This document shows, piece after piece, positions 45,658-54,659 of a stretch of 64,000 nt of DNA. Source of the DNA: Pelosinus sp. (GTDB lineage Bacteria; Bacillota; Negativicutes; DSM-13327); assembly GCA_029239675.1 (NCBI GenBank), contig JARBUM010000009.1:1-64000 (forward strand). Direction: 5' to 3'. The position numbers were made by a program, and so were the translations under genes. The notes under the pieces are model-generated. The model worked only from the letters and a program-made list of their open reading frames with translations, was not told the DNA's origin and did not search any database. Numbering within the stretch: the stretch's first letter is position 1; every line of letters starts with the position of its first letter.

Positions 45658-46104
45658 TTATAACAAAGTTACTAAGGCAGCTTTTACAATAGCTTCAGCT
45701 TCTGCAGAATGGCCTACTATAGTAGCAAAGTCAATTCCATCCTTCACAAAATTAACATAATATAACTCCCTGCCCTGTTCTATTTTCTTCTCAGAAATAT
45801 AAGCATATCCCAAACTCTCCATATGTACTACCACCTGCTGCGCTGCCTCTATTTCCGTAGAATAACTAGGCACAGCTTCATCAAAATTCTCCCGCAACTT
45901 TAAACTCACCATTTCGCTCTCTTTTGTTAAGGCAGTATATACTCCACCAGATTCTTCAATATCTGCGGTTGTTCCCAGCCATTTTACCGCAAGTTCAGCA
46001 CTAAATTGCAACAAATGCTTCAACCAGATAAATCCCATTACGTTTAAGGCCACCTCAATATCCAAATCCCGCCCTGGACTCATACATAATACTTCCTTTT
46101 TCAT
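45658..46104 (-). CDS. phage ABA-sandwich-like domain protein
   Basis: A 148-residue protein whose second part (MSPGRDLDIEVALNVMGFIWL; PSYSTEIEAAQQVVVHMESLG; ATIVGHSAEAEAIVKAAL) follows the pattern of the phage ABA-sandwich family, common in phage genomes. The function is unknown. GGAGG precedes the ATG at 46104 with good spacing. It follows the RNase HI gene after 14 bp in the same direction, suggesting cotranscription. No other phage genes are present. Confidence 0.65.
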   Translation of the reverse strand: MKKEVLCMSPGRDLDIEVALNVMGFIWLKHLLQFSAELAVKWLGTTADIEESGGVYTALTKESEMVSLKLRENFDEAVPSYSTEIEAAQQVVVHMESLGYAYISEKKIEQGRELYYVNFVKDGIDFATIVGHSAEAEAIVKAALVTLL

Positions 46105-46118
46105 TCTTTATTCCTCCA

Positions 46119-46760
46119 TTAATTTAATTGCAGTGCCGCCTTCGCCAGTTGATCCGCTTGTTCATTATACTTGTCTCCGGAATGAGCTTTTACCTTTACA
46201 AAAATAACCTTTAATTCCTTGGCAACCTGCTCATAATATTGTTTATATTTCTTAGTCCCCGATTGCTTCGCTTCCCAAGCATTGGTACACCATTTTTCGA
46301 TCCCCTCATAATCATGATAAATAACAACGGTATGTACCCCCTGCTCCAAGGCATAAGCCATAGCAATTTTAGCTCCCATGGTTTCTCCTGCTACATTTCG
46401 CATGCCAGCAAGTTCTGGGTCATTATCTTTCTGACTAAAGGTAATTTCTTGCCCCTTCCATAATATTACAACCCCAGCAGAATATTCTTTAGTTGCAATA
46501 TTATAACTGCCGTCAACATAAGCAAGCATCATATCCTCAGAAAGCTCCTCTATGGGAAGGGTCGGCAATTTTACCTTACTGGTCGCCCCTGCTAGATAAG
46601 CATTTGCTTCTTCTTCTGTTGGGAAGCTTTTATACTCAGCCCCTGAAAAGCCTTTGATTTGTTCCTGACACTGGGGCCAAGTATAAAACAAACCATTTTT
46701 ACGTCCCTTTCTGACTGCATACACCTTTTTTAATTTATCTGACATATTCTTTTTAACCAT
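46119..46760 (-). CDS. rnhA: RNase HI with N-terminal hybrid-binding domain
   Basis: A 213-residue protein: residues 6-55 form the viroplasmin/hybrid-binding domain (KKVYAVRKGRKNGLFYTWPQC, FSGAEYKSFPTEEEA), followed by an RNase H fold. That fold carries acidic active-site residues in AYVDGSYN, the E of ETMGAKIA, D of YHDYEGIEKW and the C-terminal VKAHSGDKYNEQAD. It cleaves RNA in RNA-DNA hybrids. It leads a two-gene unit with the ABA-sandwich-like protein. Confidence 0.92.
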   Translation of the reverse strand: MVKKNMSDKLKKVYAVRKGRKNGLFYTWPQCQEQIKGFSGAEYKSFPTEEEANAYLAGATSKVKLPTLPIEELSEDMMLAYVDGSYNIATKEYSAGVVILWKGQEITFSQKDNDPELAGMRNVAGETMGAKIAMAYALEQGVHTVVIYHDYEGIEKWCTNAWEAKQSGTKKYKQYYEQVAKELKVIFVKVKAHSGDKYNEQADQLAKAALQLN

Positions 46761-46917
46761 CCTTATCCTTTTTTATAAGAAAAAATTCAATCCCTTTAGC
46801 AGTCAAGCTTGTCCCAATATAGGCACAGCGAATTCTCTATTACCCGCCAATTATTCATCGTCTCTTTATTTTATGCTTTTCTATTTATAAAAAGCAAGTA
46901 GTAAACAAAATAGATTT

Positions 46918-46959
46918 TGCCAAGGCACTATAGAATTACGCTACTATAGTGCCTTGGCA
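46918..46959. terminator. 16-bp perfect hairpin after the unknown gene
   Basis: TGCCAAGGCACTATAG / CTATAGTGCCTTGGCA around a 10-nt loop, with only short T/A tracts beside it. It lies 32 bp past the stop of the gene at 46992, so it is probably its terminator. Confidence 0.65.
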
Positions 46960-46991
46960 TCTATTATGAATAACTATCCCACGCAGCTCTT

Positions 46992-47492
46992 TTACTCTGT
47001 ACGAGTAGAGCACATAGGAGCAGTTAGCTGGGTAAATACATTAACATTAGGCTGTCCCAGACTGATCCCATTGGTTAGACGATTGGTATGCATGGAAATA
47101 ATAACACCTGTAATTTTCGCTAAACCACTCGGCGTGGGAATTCCTCGTAATGGATTATAATCTAATGGAGCAACATAATAATTCAAAATGCCATCACTAT
47201 TCACAATTAAGCGATTGGGATCAAAACCATCCGAGGTATAAACCACTCCTAAAGGAGCTGCGGGCCAAACACCCCTGTCTGTTACAAAAAACAAGGTATA
47301 CACTCCAAGAGGAACTAAACCTTGAGCCGATACTTCAATATGTCCTTCATTTCCCCTACCACAAATTTCGCCTGTGGCTGTCGCCTGCAACCAAGAAGCC
47401 AATGCAATCCAAGATGGTCTATTTCCTGGCATACTTTCAAATATCAGGTCACAACAACAATCAGCCGCCTTTGATTTTCTATCCTCTTCCAC
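46992..47492 (-). CDS. unknown 166-residue protein
   Basis: A soluble, beta-rich protein without signal peptide or membrane segment. It has a Cys cluster near the N-terminus (ADCCCDLIF), then GNRPSWIALASWLQA, EICGRGNEGHIEVSAQGL and VYTLFFVTDRGVWPAAP, which suggests an immunoglobulin-like or CHRD-like sandwich. The repeated phrases (YTSDGFDPNRLIV, YYVAPLDYNPL) look conserved. I cannot assign a family. It is monocistronic between a hairpin and a 333-bp gap. Confidence 0.6.
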   Translation of the reverse strand: MEEDRKSKAADCCCDLIFESMPGNRPSWIALASWLQATATGEICGRGNEGHIEVSAQGLVPLGVYTLFFVTDRGVWPAAPLGVVYTSDGFDPNRLIVNSDGILNYYVAPLDYNPLRGIPTPSGLAKITGVIISMHTNRLTNGISLGQPNVNVFTQLTAPMCSTRTE

Positions 47493-47664
47493 ACTATCCC
47501 CTCCTTAAATGAAAATAGTATTTAAAGTTTAACAAGGTAAACTTTTTACTTCATACCTTTTATATAGGCTATGCATCAAATAGAGAACATGTGAACGGAT
47601 GAAGAATTATTTAAATGGATACAACAAAATTTATAATAACAAAAAACGCGGCTCATCTTTTTTA

Positions 47665-47744
47665 ACCGCAGAGATGCAGAGGACACAGAGAAAAGATAGA
47701 TGGGTTTTAAAAATACCCCTCAGCGCACTCTGTATCTCTGCGGT
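47665..47744. repeat. CACARAG palindromic repeat between the unknown gene and livK-like gene
   Basis: Left arm ACCGCAGAGATGCAGAGGAC, then ACAGAG; right arm CTCTGTATCTCTGCGGT, forming a long imperfect hairpin. The left half matches the half copy at 15231-15260. The remaining part of this 333-bp gap shows no gene. Confidence 0.75.
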
Positions 47745-47800
47745 AAAATCATTCTTTCCTTGCTCTCCTCCACTAAAACATTATACTTTCTAGCATAATC

Positions 47801-47840
47801 AAAAAGGACCATGTCATTATTAATAACATGATCCTTTTTT
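47801..47840 (-). terminator. terminator after the LivK-like gene
   Basis: Stem AAAAAGGACCATGT / ACATGATCCTTTTT (one mismatch) around an 11-nt loop; the minus strand continues in a T run. It lies 5 bp past the stop codon. Confidence 0.88.
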
Positions 47841-47845
47841 CTGTC

Positions 47846-49012
47846 TTATGGCTTAACGGTAGCCTTAAACATTTGTTTACCATCTTTCATTTCAATAATT
47901 ACAACACTTTTTACAGCATCATGAGTAGCATTTAAGGTGGTATTTCCTGTTATTGCAGGGTAGTCTTTTGTTCCAGCTAAAGCCTCACGAATTTTTTCAG
48001 GGTCAAGGCTATTGGCGCGTTTGATGGCATCAATGACGATATTAGCTGCATCATAGCCAAGAACAGCCATGGCATCAGGTGCTTGACCGTACTCTTTTTT
48101 ATAAGCTTCTACAAAGGCCTGTGAAGTAGTGCTAGTATCATCTACGGAATAATGGTTAGTGAAGTAGGTATTATTCAAAGCCGCACCCGTTCCAACTTCT
48201 ACTAGCTTTGGTGAATCCCAACCGTCTCCACCAAGAATTGGTACAGTAATACCAAGTTCACGAGCTTGTTTTACAATTTTCCCTACTTCTTCATAATAGC
48301 CTGGAATATAAATAATTTCAGCATTTAGTGCCTTTATTTTTGTTAAAATAGTTTTGAAATCTTGATCTTTTTGCAAATAGGCTTCTTCAGCTAAAATACT
48401 GCCGCCGCCTTTTGTATAGGCGTCTCTAAAGAAAGTAGACAACCCCTTACTGTAATCACTGCTGTTATCCACCAGCATAACAGCCTTATTCAAATGCAAT
48501 GTGTTCAAGGCAAAATTTGCACCAACAGTTCCTTGAAATGGATCGATAAAGCACACACGGAAGGTATAGTTTTTAACCTTACCGCTCGCCTCATCTACTG
48601 TAACCTTTGGATTGGTAGCACCTACGGCAACAAAAGGAATTTTAGTTGCTTCAGCCACACTAGAGGTAGCTATAGCATTAGAACTAGCAAATATACCCGT
48701 AACTGCTACCACTTTATCCTGAGAGGCAAGTTTGGTCATAGCATTTGCTGACTCAGAAGGTTCGCTCTTATTATCCGCGATCACAGGCTGAATTTGTTTA
48801 CCAAGTATACCACCTTTGGCATTAGCTTCCTTAATTGCCATTTTGGCTCCATTTGCTGATGAAGTCCCCATGGTTGCATTACCACCGGTCATTTCATTAA
48901 GAATACCAATCTTAATATTCTTAGAAGCTGAGTCACCACAACCCGCCAACATCCCAGCTAATAATAGGATTACTAAAGATATCACCATAAATTTAAAACT
49001 AGATTTCTTCAT
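47846..49012 (-). CDS. branched-chain/neutral amino acid ABC transporter binding lipoprotein (LivK-like)
   Basis: A 388-residue type I periplasmic-binding-fold protein with a lipoprotein signal (lipobox LAGC, Cys about 25) and LivK motifs: GILNEMTGGNATMG, LGKQIQPVIADNKSEP, AVTGIFASSNAIATS and FVEAYKKEYGQAPDAMAVLGYDA. It would capture an amino acid outside the membrane, but no livHMGF genes are adjacent. Its 5' leader of about 490 nt carries a tandem glycine riboswitch and a terminator, so glycine or a glycine-linked amino acid is a likely ligand. Confidence 0.92.
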   Translation of the reverse strand: MKKSSFKFMVISLVILLLAGMLAGCGDSASKNIKIGILNEMTGGNATMGTSSANGAKMAIKEANAKGGILGKQIQPVIADNKSEPSESANAMTKLASQDKVVAVTGIFASSNAIATSSVAEATKIPFVAVGATNPKVTVDEASGKVKNYTFRVCFIDPFQGTVGANFALNTLHLNKAVMLVDNSSDYSKGLSTFFRDAYTKGGGSILAEEAYLQKDQDFKTILTKIKALNAEIIYIPGYYEEVGKIVKQARELGITVPILGGDGWDSPKLVEVGTGAALNNTYFTNHYSVDDTSTTSQAFVEAYKKEYGQAPDAMAVLGYDAANIVIDAIKRANSLDPEKIREALAGTKDYPAITGNTTLNATHDAVKSVVIIEMKDGKQMFKATVKP

Positions 49013-49154
49013 TCCTTCTCTCCCCTTTTTAATAATATAGCTGAATGGAATACAACTTCAATGCACTCTTAGATCCCCTAAGGTATACCCATCAGACAAG
49101 GAGAGAGCGTTTTTCCATTTCTATTTCTACTTTGCTTGATGAAATTAAGCATAG

Positions 49155-49191
49155 AAAATAAAAGAGTCAAATCACCTAGTGATTTGACTCT
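49155..49191 (-). terminator. terminator in the glycine riboswitch expression platform
   Basis: 13-bp perfect arms AGAGTCAAATCAC / GTGATTTGACTCT around a 3-nt loop, followed on the minus strand by TTTATTTTC. It stands between the riboswitch and the LivK-like gene. Confidence 0.88.
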
Positions 49192-49278
49192 GGATAAACA
49201 AATGAATACGCCAAAAAAAAAGCGTTTTCAGCATCGCAATATAAGAGATATATAAATATCCCTGCATATTACGATTTT

Positions 49279-49453
49279 GTCTCTGTCCTTTTGCCTGAGA
49301 GATTTGTCAGCAACAAACTATCTGTTGCTGTGTTTCACCTTCGGCGCCCTATCTAGAGTCTCTCCAGAGTCCCGTCCATTTACGGTTCTACTCGGTGGTC
49401 CGAGTGCCTGAGAGTTTTACTCCTTCGGCGGGCCATTATGGCCACTCTCCCGC
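49279..49453 (-). promoter_or_regulatory. tandem glycine riboswitch
   Basis: On the minus strand aptamer 1 runs GCGGGAGAG ... GCCGAAGGAGTAAAACTCTC AGGC ... ACCGAGTAG, and aptamer 2 runs CTGGAGAGACT ... GCGCCGAAGGTGAAA ... CTCTCAGGCAAAAGGACAGAG. These are the hallmark blocks of both glycine aptamers with the short linker. The terminator at 49155-49191 follows, then the LivK-like gene. Whether glycine turns the gene on or off cannot be decided by eye. Confidence 0.93.
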
Positions 49454-49508
49454 AAACTTCATTCGGAAAACATATGTAGTTGTAGAAAGCACATTTGCTG
49501 TAAGTATT

Positions 49509-49537
49509 ATTATAAAACAATACAACCAATACTTCAA
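49509..49537 (-). promoter_or_regulatory. promoter of the glycine riboswitch transcript
   Basis: TTGAAG (49532-49537), 17-bp spacer, TATAAT (49509-49514); +1 near 49502, about 50 bp before aptamer 1. Confidence 0.65.
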
Positions 49538-49625
49538 TAGTAAATAAATATTTTTTAAAAAACTATACATTCGGATACTATTAATAGAACCTCCTATCTG
49601 ACGATAAGAGGTTCTATTTGCTAAA

Positions 49626-50510
49626 TTATCGTTTTACTTCAACCTTAGCCATCTTCTCATAGTATCTTACTAAACTACAATGGTCAGCATCTCCCATATC
49701 ATCCACTTTCAGAGCTTGCATCATTTCCATAACAGCTGCGGTAAGAGGCAATGGAACACCCATATCGTGAGAGGTTTCCAACGCATTGTTCAAATCCTTA
49801 ATGTGAAGATTGATACGGAACCCAGGATCAAACTTACGATCCATAACAAGCGGTGCTTTTGCATCAAGAACCGTACTCCCTGCTAAACCACCACGAATTG
49901 CTTGATATACCAATTCTGGCTCTACTCCTGCTTTGCTGGCCAAAACCAAAGCTTCAGACATCGCAGCAATATTCAAGGCTACTATTACTTGGTTGGCAAG
50001 TTTAGTCACGTTTCCTGCACCTACTTCACCAGTTCGTACAACAGAACCAGCCATGGCTTTCATTACAGGATAGCATTTATCAAATACTTCTTGCTTACCA
50101 CCAACCATTACAGACATAGTACCATCGATAGCTTTAGGTTCGCCACCGCTTACAGGAGCATCTAGCATTTCAACTCCCTTTTCAGCAAGCTTTACTGCTA
50201 ATTCTCGACTTACTAAAGGAGCAATGGAACTCATATCGATAAAGGTAGTACCTTCTTTTGCTCCTTCAAGTACGCCATTTTCCCCTAACACTACTTCTTT
50301 TACATGAGGCGAGTTAGGCAGCATGGTAATAATTATATCCACTTGCTCTGCTGCCGCTTTTGCATTTGCAGCACTCTTCGCTCCTGCAGCTACTACTTCG
50401 TCAACTGCAGCTTGATTTCTATCTACAACAATTAGTTCATAACCAGCCTTCAATAAGTTCTTACTCATAGGTTTTCCCATAATACCTAAACCAATAAATC
50501 CAATTTTCAT
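49626..50510 (-). CDS. garR: tartronate semialdehyde reductase (2-hydroxy-3-oxopropionate reductase)
   Basis: A 294-residue beta-hydroxyacid dehydrogenase: NAD(P) motif GFIGLGIMGKPMSKNLLKAG, substrate motif DAPVSGGEPKAIDGTMSVMVGG and catalytic Lys in GAGNVTKLANQ. It reduces tartronate semialdehyde to glycerate, the last step of galactarate breakdown before glycerate kinase. It is the last gene of the galactarate operon. A hairpin with AGAACCTC / GAGGTTCT arms (about 49588-49614) follows and may be the operon terminator. Confidence 0.93.
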   Translation of the reverse strand: MKIGFIGLGIMGKPMSKNLLKAGYELIVVDRNQAAVDEVVAAGAKSAANAKAAAEQVDIIITMLPNSPHVKEVVLGENGVLEGAKEGTTFIDMSSIAPLVSRELAVKLAEKGVEMLDAPVSGGEPKAIDGTMSVMVGGKQEVFDKCYPVMKAMAGSVVRTGEVGAGNVTKLANQVIVALNIAAMSEALVLASKAGVEPELVYQAIRGGLAGSTVLDAKAPLVMDRKFDPGFRINLHIKDLNNALETSHDMGVPLPLTAAVMEMMQALKVDDMGDADHCSLVRYYEKMAKVEVKR

Positions 50511-50582
50511 CTTTATTTACCCCTTTATTTCTAAATTATAAGTGATTGTTCCTCGACTATTCTATTTAACAGGAACTAAGAA

Positions 50583-51497
50583 CTATTTCAATAATCCCAT
50601 GTCTACTAATACCTTGGAAAGTTGTTCTCTCTCTGCATGGGTCATGGGACCCGCTGGAGCCATACATGGTCCCGCTTCAATCCCCAATAATGTTAAGGAT
50701 TCTTTAATTACTGCGGGGAAAGTACCAATGGAAAACGCAATACGAAGAGGTGCCAGAGCGAACTGTGCTTTCAGAGCACCTGCTAAATCTCCAGCCATAT
50801 ATTTTTCATAGATGTCAGCGCACAGTCTTGGCGCTACATTGGCGCAGGATGCAATAGAGCCAGTGGCTCCATATAAAAGGGCTCCATAGATAAGAGTATC
50901 TCTTCCCATAAGTACAGAAAAGTCTTCTCGATCTTGGGTCAAACGGATATATTCAGCGGTTAAAGTCAAATCACCACTTGAATCCTTGATGCTTACAATA
51001 TTAGGAATTTCAGCTAACTTAGCCACTGTTGCCGGGGCAAGATTTACGCCCGTCTTCGGCGGATTGTTGTAGAGGATGACTGGAAGAGATGTATTCGCCG
51101 CAACATCCTTATAGTGTTTAAACAACTGCTCTTGATTAGGAGTAACAAACATAGGAGTTAAGACAGACACGGCATCAACTTTGCATTCTTCCGCTAATTG
51201 AGTCAGTATCACACTCTCACGGGTGGTGATCCCATTGGTCCCTGCATAAACGGGTACTCTGCCTTTCACCTCATCCACGGTGACCTGGAAAATTTCCTTT
51301 TTCTCCTCTGGGGTCAGACCATAGAACTCCCCAGTTGTTCCCGTAATAAATAATCCATGCACACCGCCGTCAATTAGATAATTAATCAATTTACGCATGG
51401 CTTTCTCATTGAGCTTTTCCTCAGCAGTAAGAGGCGTGATCACCGCTGGTATGATTCCTCTTGGTACAAAACCCACTTTATTGTCAGCTGTTTTCAT
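50583..51497 (-). CDS. DapA-family aldolase, probable 5-keto-4-deoxyglucarate aldolase
   Basis: This 304-residue class I aldolase of the DHDPS/NAL family has GTTGEFYGLT, the Tyr of ILYNNPPKTG and the Schiff-base Lys in IVSIKDSSGDL. The Arg that DapA uses in its YN-P-SRTG motif is Lys here, so this is not lysine biosynthesis. Between garD and garR it should split the dehydration product into pyruvate and tartronate semialdehyde, in place of the unrelated GarL. A dehydratase making 2,5-dioxopentanoate is possible but would leave garR without a substrate. Confidence 0.85.
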   Translation of the reverse strand: MKTADNKVGFVPRGIIPAVITPLTAEEKLNEKAMRKLINYLIDGGVHGLFITGTTGEFYGLTPEEKKEIFQVTVDEVKGRVPVYAGTNGITTRESVILTQLAEECKVDAVSVLTPMFVTPNQEQLFKHYKDVAANTSLPVILYNNPPKTGVNLAPATVAKLAEIPNIVSIKDSSGDLTLTAEYIRLTQDREDFSVLMGRDTLIYGALLYGATGSIASCANVAPRLCADIYEKYMAGDLAGALKAQFALAPLRIAFSIGTFPAVIKESLTLLGIEAGPCMAPAGPMTHAEREQLSKVLVDMGLLK

Positions 51498-51539
51498 TTT
51501 ACCCTCCTTAGTTTCCTCAGATCCATTACATATTCGTTA

Positions 51540-53075
51540 TCAAGTCACCGGTGCAGGATTAAACAAACATAATGCATTCTGTAATCCCCAGTGCTCAGCC
51601 CATGTCTGTTTACGGCCGCTAGCAACTTCGATTATCATACGAAATATTTCCCAGCCAACTTCTTCAATGGTTGCTTCACCAGTTGCAATCTGTCCTGCAT
51701 TCACATCAATAAGATCATGCCACTGCTCTGCTAGTGCATTTCGGGTCCCCACTTTAATAACTGGCACCATAGCCAAACCATAGGGTGTTCCTCGTCCAGT
51801 GGTAAAGACCTGTACATGTATTCCAGAAGCCAATTGCAGGGTACCACAGACAAAATCACTTGCTGGCGTTGCTGCATAAATTAGCCCTTTTTCGGTTGCC
51901 TTTTCCCCTGGTGATAATACTCCTACAATGGCACTGCTACCTGATTTCGCAATAGAACCAAGGGCCTTTTCTACTATGTTAGCTAGTCCGCCTCTTTTAT
52001 TACCCGGTGTTGTGTTAGCACTTCGATCTACTTCACCAAGATCCAAATAATGATCATACCACTCCATTTCCCGAATGAGCTTACGACCAACTTCTTCATT
52101 CACCGCGCGAGGTGTTAACAAATGAATCCCATCTCTTACTTCCGTAACTTCTGAAAACAGAACCGTCGCCCCAGCGCGTACTAGCAAATCAGCTGCATAT
52201 CCTACTGCTGGATTAGCGGTAACACCGGAGAAAGCATCACTCCCACCACATTGCATGCCAACCACCAGATCGGATATGGGACAGGTAACCCGCTTTCGAG
52301 AATTTAATCTTTTTAACTGTTCTGTTGCCTCTTCCATAATCTTCTCAACCATTTTATTAAACCCATGATGCTCTTGTAATACAACGATTGTGGCAGCATC
52401 ACCATCAGGTATCATTTTTTCTGGAAGCAACTTCTCACAACCTAAGCCAATTATCATTATTTCACCACCGAAGTTTGGGTGAGTTGCAAGATTCTGTAGA
52501 GTGCGAATGGGAACAATAGCCTCAGGAGCATTAATCGCCACTCCACAGCCGTAATTATGATTTAAAGCCACTACATCCTCCACATTAGGGTATTGAGGAA
52601 GTATTTCTTCTTTTATTCGTTTTACCGCATAATCAAGAACACCTGCAACACATTGAACACTCGTACTAATACCAAGAATATTTTTCGTTGACGCGCTACC
52701 ATCTGCATTACGGAAGCCTTCAAAAGTAAATCCTTCAAGAGGCGGCAATGGTTTAGGCACTTTATTACCAATTGATAACTCGTCTAATTTGGGAGATGTA
52801 GGCATATGCACTAAAGATTCATCAATCCAACTGCCTTTAATGATTGGACGAACCGCATACCCAATGACTTCGCCATAACGAATAATCTCTCCATCTTGCT
52901 CTAAATCAACTAAAGCCACTTTATGTCCTTGCGGAACATGCTCCATTAGTTCAAGACCACAAGAAAATACGGTACCTTCTGGTAATCCTCCCGAATTGAC
53001 AACAATTGCAACATTATCTATTGGATTTATTTTTATATAAAGGGGTGCTTCCTTTTGATTTTCAATTAGAGCCAT
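51540..53075 (-). CDS. garD: galactarate dehydratase
   Basis: A 511-residue UxaA/GarD-family dehydratase (E. coli GarD has 523). The N-terminal SAF-like domain (about 1-95) is followed by the catalytic domain with [44 protein letters not shown] and TTGRGTPYG. It dehydrates galactarate to 5-keto-4-deoxyglucarate using iron. The presence of the GarD-specific stretches GHKVALVDL and [12 protein letters not shown] favours GarD over altronate dehydratase. Confidence 0.95.
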   Translation of the reverse strand: MALIENQKEAPLYIKINPIDNVAIVVNSGGLPEGTVFSCGLELMEHVPQGHKVALVDLEQDGEIIRYGEVIGYAVRPIIKGSWIDESLVHMPTSPKLDELSIGNKVPKPLPPLEGFTFEGFRNADGSASTKNILGISTSVQCVAGVLDYAVKRIKEEILPQYPNVEDVVALNHNYGCGVAINAPEAIVPIRTLQNLATHPNFGGEIMIIGLGCEKLLPEKMIPDGDAATIVVLQEHHGFNKMVEKIMEEATEQLKRLNSRKRVTCPISDLVVGMQCGGSDAFSGVTANPAVGYAADLLVRAGATVLFSEVTEVRDGIHLLTPRAVNEEVGRKLIREMEWYDHYLDLGEVDRSANTTPGNKRGGLANIVEKALGSIAKSGSSAIVGVLSPGEKATEKGLIYAATPASDFVCGTLQLASGIHVQVFTTGRGTPYGLAMVPVIKVGTRNALAEQWHDLIDVNAGQIATGEATIEEVGWEIFRMIIEVASGRKQTWAEHWGLQNALCLFNPAPVT

Positions 53076-53135
53076 CTCTATTGTCTCCTTTATTCCTATT
53101 TCAACCGTTATTTTTTCAGCAATATTCTTTTAACC

Positions 53136-54452
53136 TTAGTCCTTATCACTCTTAAGCTCCACTCTATGAATATCACCAACAATAAGTAGATAGGACATTG
53201 CACCTAAGAAACCCATAATCCCGACAAAAACTAATGCTCCATTAAAAGACTGAGTTACTTTTAAAATATAGCCAATAGCTAGAGGGGTTACAATACTCGC
53301 CAGATTCCCTACCATATTAAAGATCCCACCGCTAACCCCCATCATTTCTTTCGGTGATGTATCACCGACAACGCACCATCCCAAGGCACCAACCCCTTTA
53401 GAGAAGAAGGCCAGAGACATTACTGCAACAACAAGAGTTGTGGAGTCAACATAATTGGCTAATATAATACTACTAGAAAACACTAAACCAATAATAATAG
53501 GTGTTTTGCGGGCAACTGTTAAACTTTTACCTCTTTTTAGCAGCCAATCTGACCAATAGCCACCAAGTACACCACCGGCAAATCCAGCGATAGCAGGAAT
53601 CGAGGCAACAAGTCCTACCTTGAGCATGGACATGCCTTTTGCTTCAACTAGGTAGGTTGGAAACCAAGTAAGGAAAAACCAAGTAATAGTATTCAAGCAG
53701 AATTGTCCAAGGTATATACCGATCATTTGCCTATTTTGCACCAACGCCCGAACATGGTCCCATCTCATGGCAGTCTTCTTATCACCAAGACTTGCCAATC
53801 CGCCTCCAGCTTCAATATAATCCAGTTCCGCCTGATTTACACTTGAGTGATTTTTAGGATCACGAATCACTTTAAACCAGAAGATAGAAATAACAATTCC
53901 CGCAGCACCAGTCCAATAGAAAATATAGTGCCAACCAAATTGGTGCAATGTCCAAGCCATTAAAGGGGTAAAAACAGCTAACGCAAAATATTGGGCAGAA
54001 TTAAAAATTGCAGATGCAAAGCCACGCTCATGAGACGGAAACCACATGGCCGTAATTCTAGCATTTGCCGGAAATGCCGGTGCTTCCGCAATACCCATTA
54101 AGAATCGTAGTCCAAAAAGCATCGCAAAAGCGCTGCCTGCAAAGAAACCGACAGTCCCTTGTAAAACTGTAAATAAAGACCAGAGAAATAATCCTGAACC
54201 ATAAACAACACGAGCACCATACTTATCCAGAACCCAACCACCTGGAATTTGCATAGCAGTATAGGCCCAACCAAAAGCTGAAAAAGCCATACCCATAGTC
54301 ACAGCATCAAAACCTAGTTCCTTTCTCATGGCAGATGCTGCAATGGAAAGGGTCGCACGGTCAACATAATTGAATGTGGTAACAATAAATAGCATAGCTA
54401 ATATAAAGTACCGGACATTCGTCTTCTTTTGAATCCCTTGTGCATTGTTCAT
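53136..54452 (-). CDS. garP: MFS galactarate/glucarate transporter
   Basis: About 438 residues and 12 membrane segments; the N-terminal phrase RYFILAMLFIVTTFNYVDRATLS and DKYGARVVYG typify the ACS family branch with GarP/GudP. It is first in the galactarate operon, so uptake of galactarate or glucarate is inferred. The ATG at 54452 follows AAAGGAGG; a farther start at 54506 has no comparable site and lies only about 26 nt from the predicted sigma-54 transcript start. Confidence 0.9.
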   Translation of the reverse strand: MNNAQGIQKKTNVRYFILAMLFIVTTFNYVDRATLSIAASAMRKELGFDAVTMGMAFSAFGWAYTAMQIPGGWVLDKYGARVVYGSGLFLWSLFTVLQGTVGFFAGSAFAMLFGLRFLMGIAEAPAFPANARITAMWFPSHERGFASAIFNSAQYFALAVFTPLMAWTLHQFGWHYIFYWTGAAGIVISIFWFKVIRDPKNHSSVNQAELDYIEAGGGLASLGDKKTAMRWDHVRALVQNRQMIGIYLGQFCLNTITWFFLTWFPTYLVEAKGMSMLKVGLVASIPAIAGFAGGVLGGYWSDWLLKRGKSLTVARKTPIIIGLVFSSSIILANYVDSTTLVVAVMSLAFFSKGVGALGWCVVGDTSPKEMMGVSGGIFNMVGNLASIVTPLAIGYILKVTQSFNGALVFVGIMGFLGAMSYLLIVGDIHRVELKSDKD

Positions 54453-54540
54453 TACTCTATTTCCTCCTTTATTCGCGATAATATTGCCTTCATTCTGACT
54501 ATTCATTCTCTTAACAATATTCCGCTATTACATCTACATA

Positions 54541-54559
54541 ATTGCAAGAACCATGCCAA
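54541..54559 (-). promoter_or_regulatory. sigma-54 promoter of the galactarate operon
   Basis: On the minus strand TTGGCATGGTTCTTGCAAT has the invariant GG (54557-54556) and GC (54545-54544) ten bases apart, close to the consensus TGGCACG-N4-TTGCA. Transcription should start near 54532. Confidence 0.88.
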
Positions 54560-54610
54560 TCATCATAACATTGAATTATCTGACTTTTGCTGCTGATCGG
54601 TCATACTGCA

Positions 54611-54659
54611 TGCTACAATATTTGCAACAATTGTAGCATTTATCGTTACAATTGTTGTT
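54611..54659. promoter_or_regulatory. upstream activating sites for the PrpR-type activator
   Basis: Three ACAAT-centred palindromes: TGCTACAATATTTGCA (54611-54626), TGCAACAATTGTAGCA (54623-54638) and CGTTACAATTGTTGTT (54644-54659). The second and third centres are 21 bp apart, two helix turns. They lie about 80-125 bp upstream of the sigma-54 start, the usual enhancer distance. The third overlaps the weak -35 (TTGTAT) before TATAAT (54682-54687) of the activator gene, suggesting autoregulation. Confidence 0.65.

Noticed and set aside
47665-47744. CRISPR repeat or tRNA-like structure
   Set aside because: It is a single imperfect palindrome with short internal periodicity, without spacers or tRNA features; its relatives are dispersed singly.
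50583-51497. dihydrodipicolinate synthase (dapA)
   Set aside because: The DapA-type SRTG arginine is replaced (PPKTG) and the gene lies between garD and garR, so a sugar-acid aldolase is more likely.
51397-51783. Plus-strand open frame of 128 codons
   Set aside because: Spans the ends of two clear minus-strand genes (DapA-family and garD) and has no similarity to known proteins.
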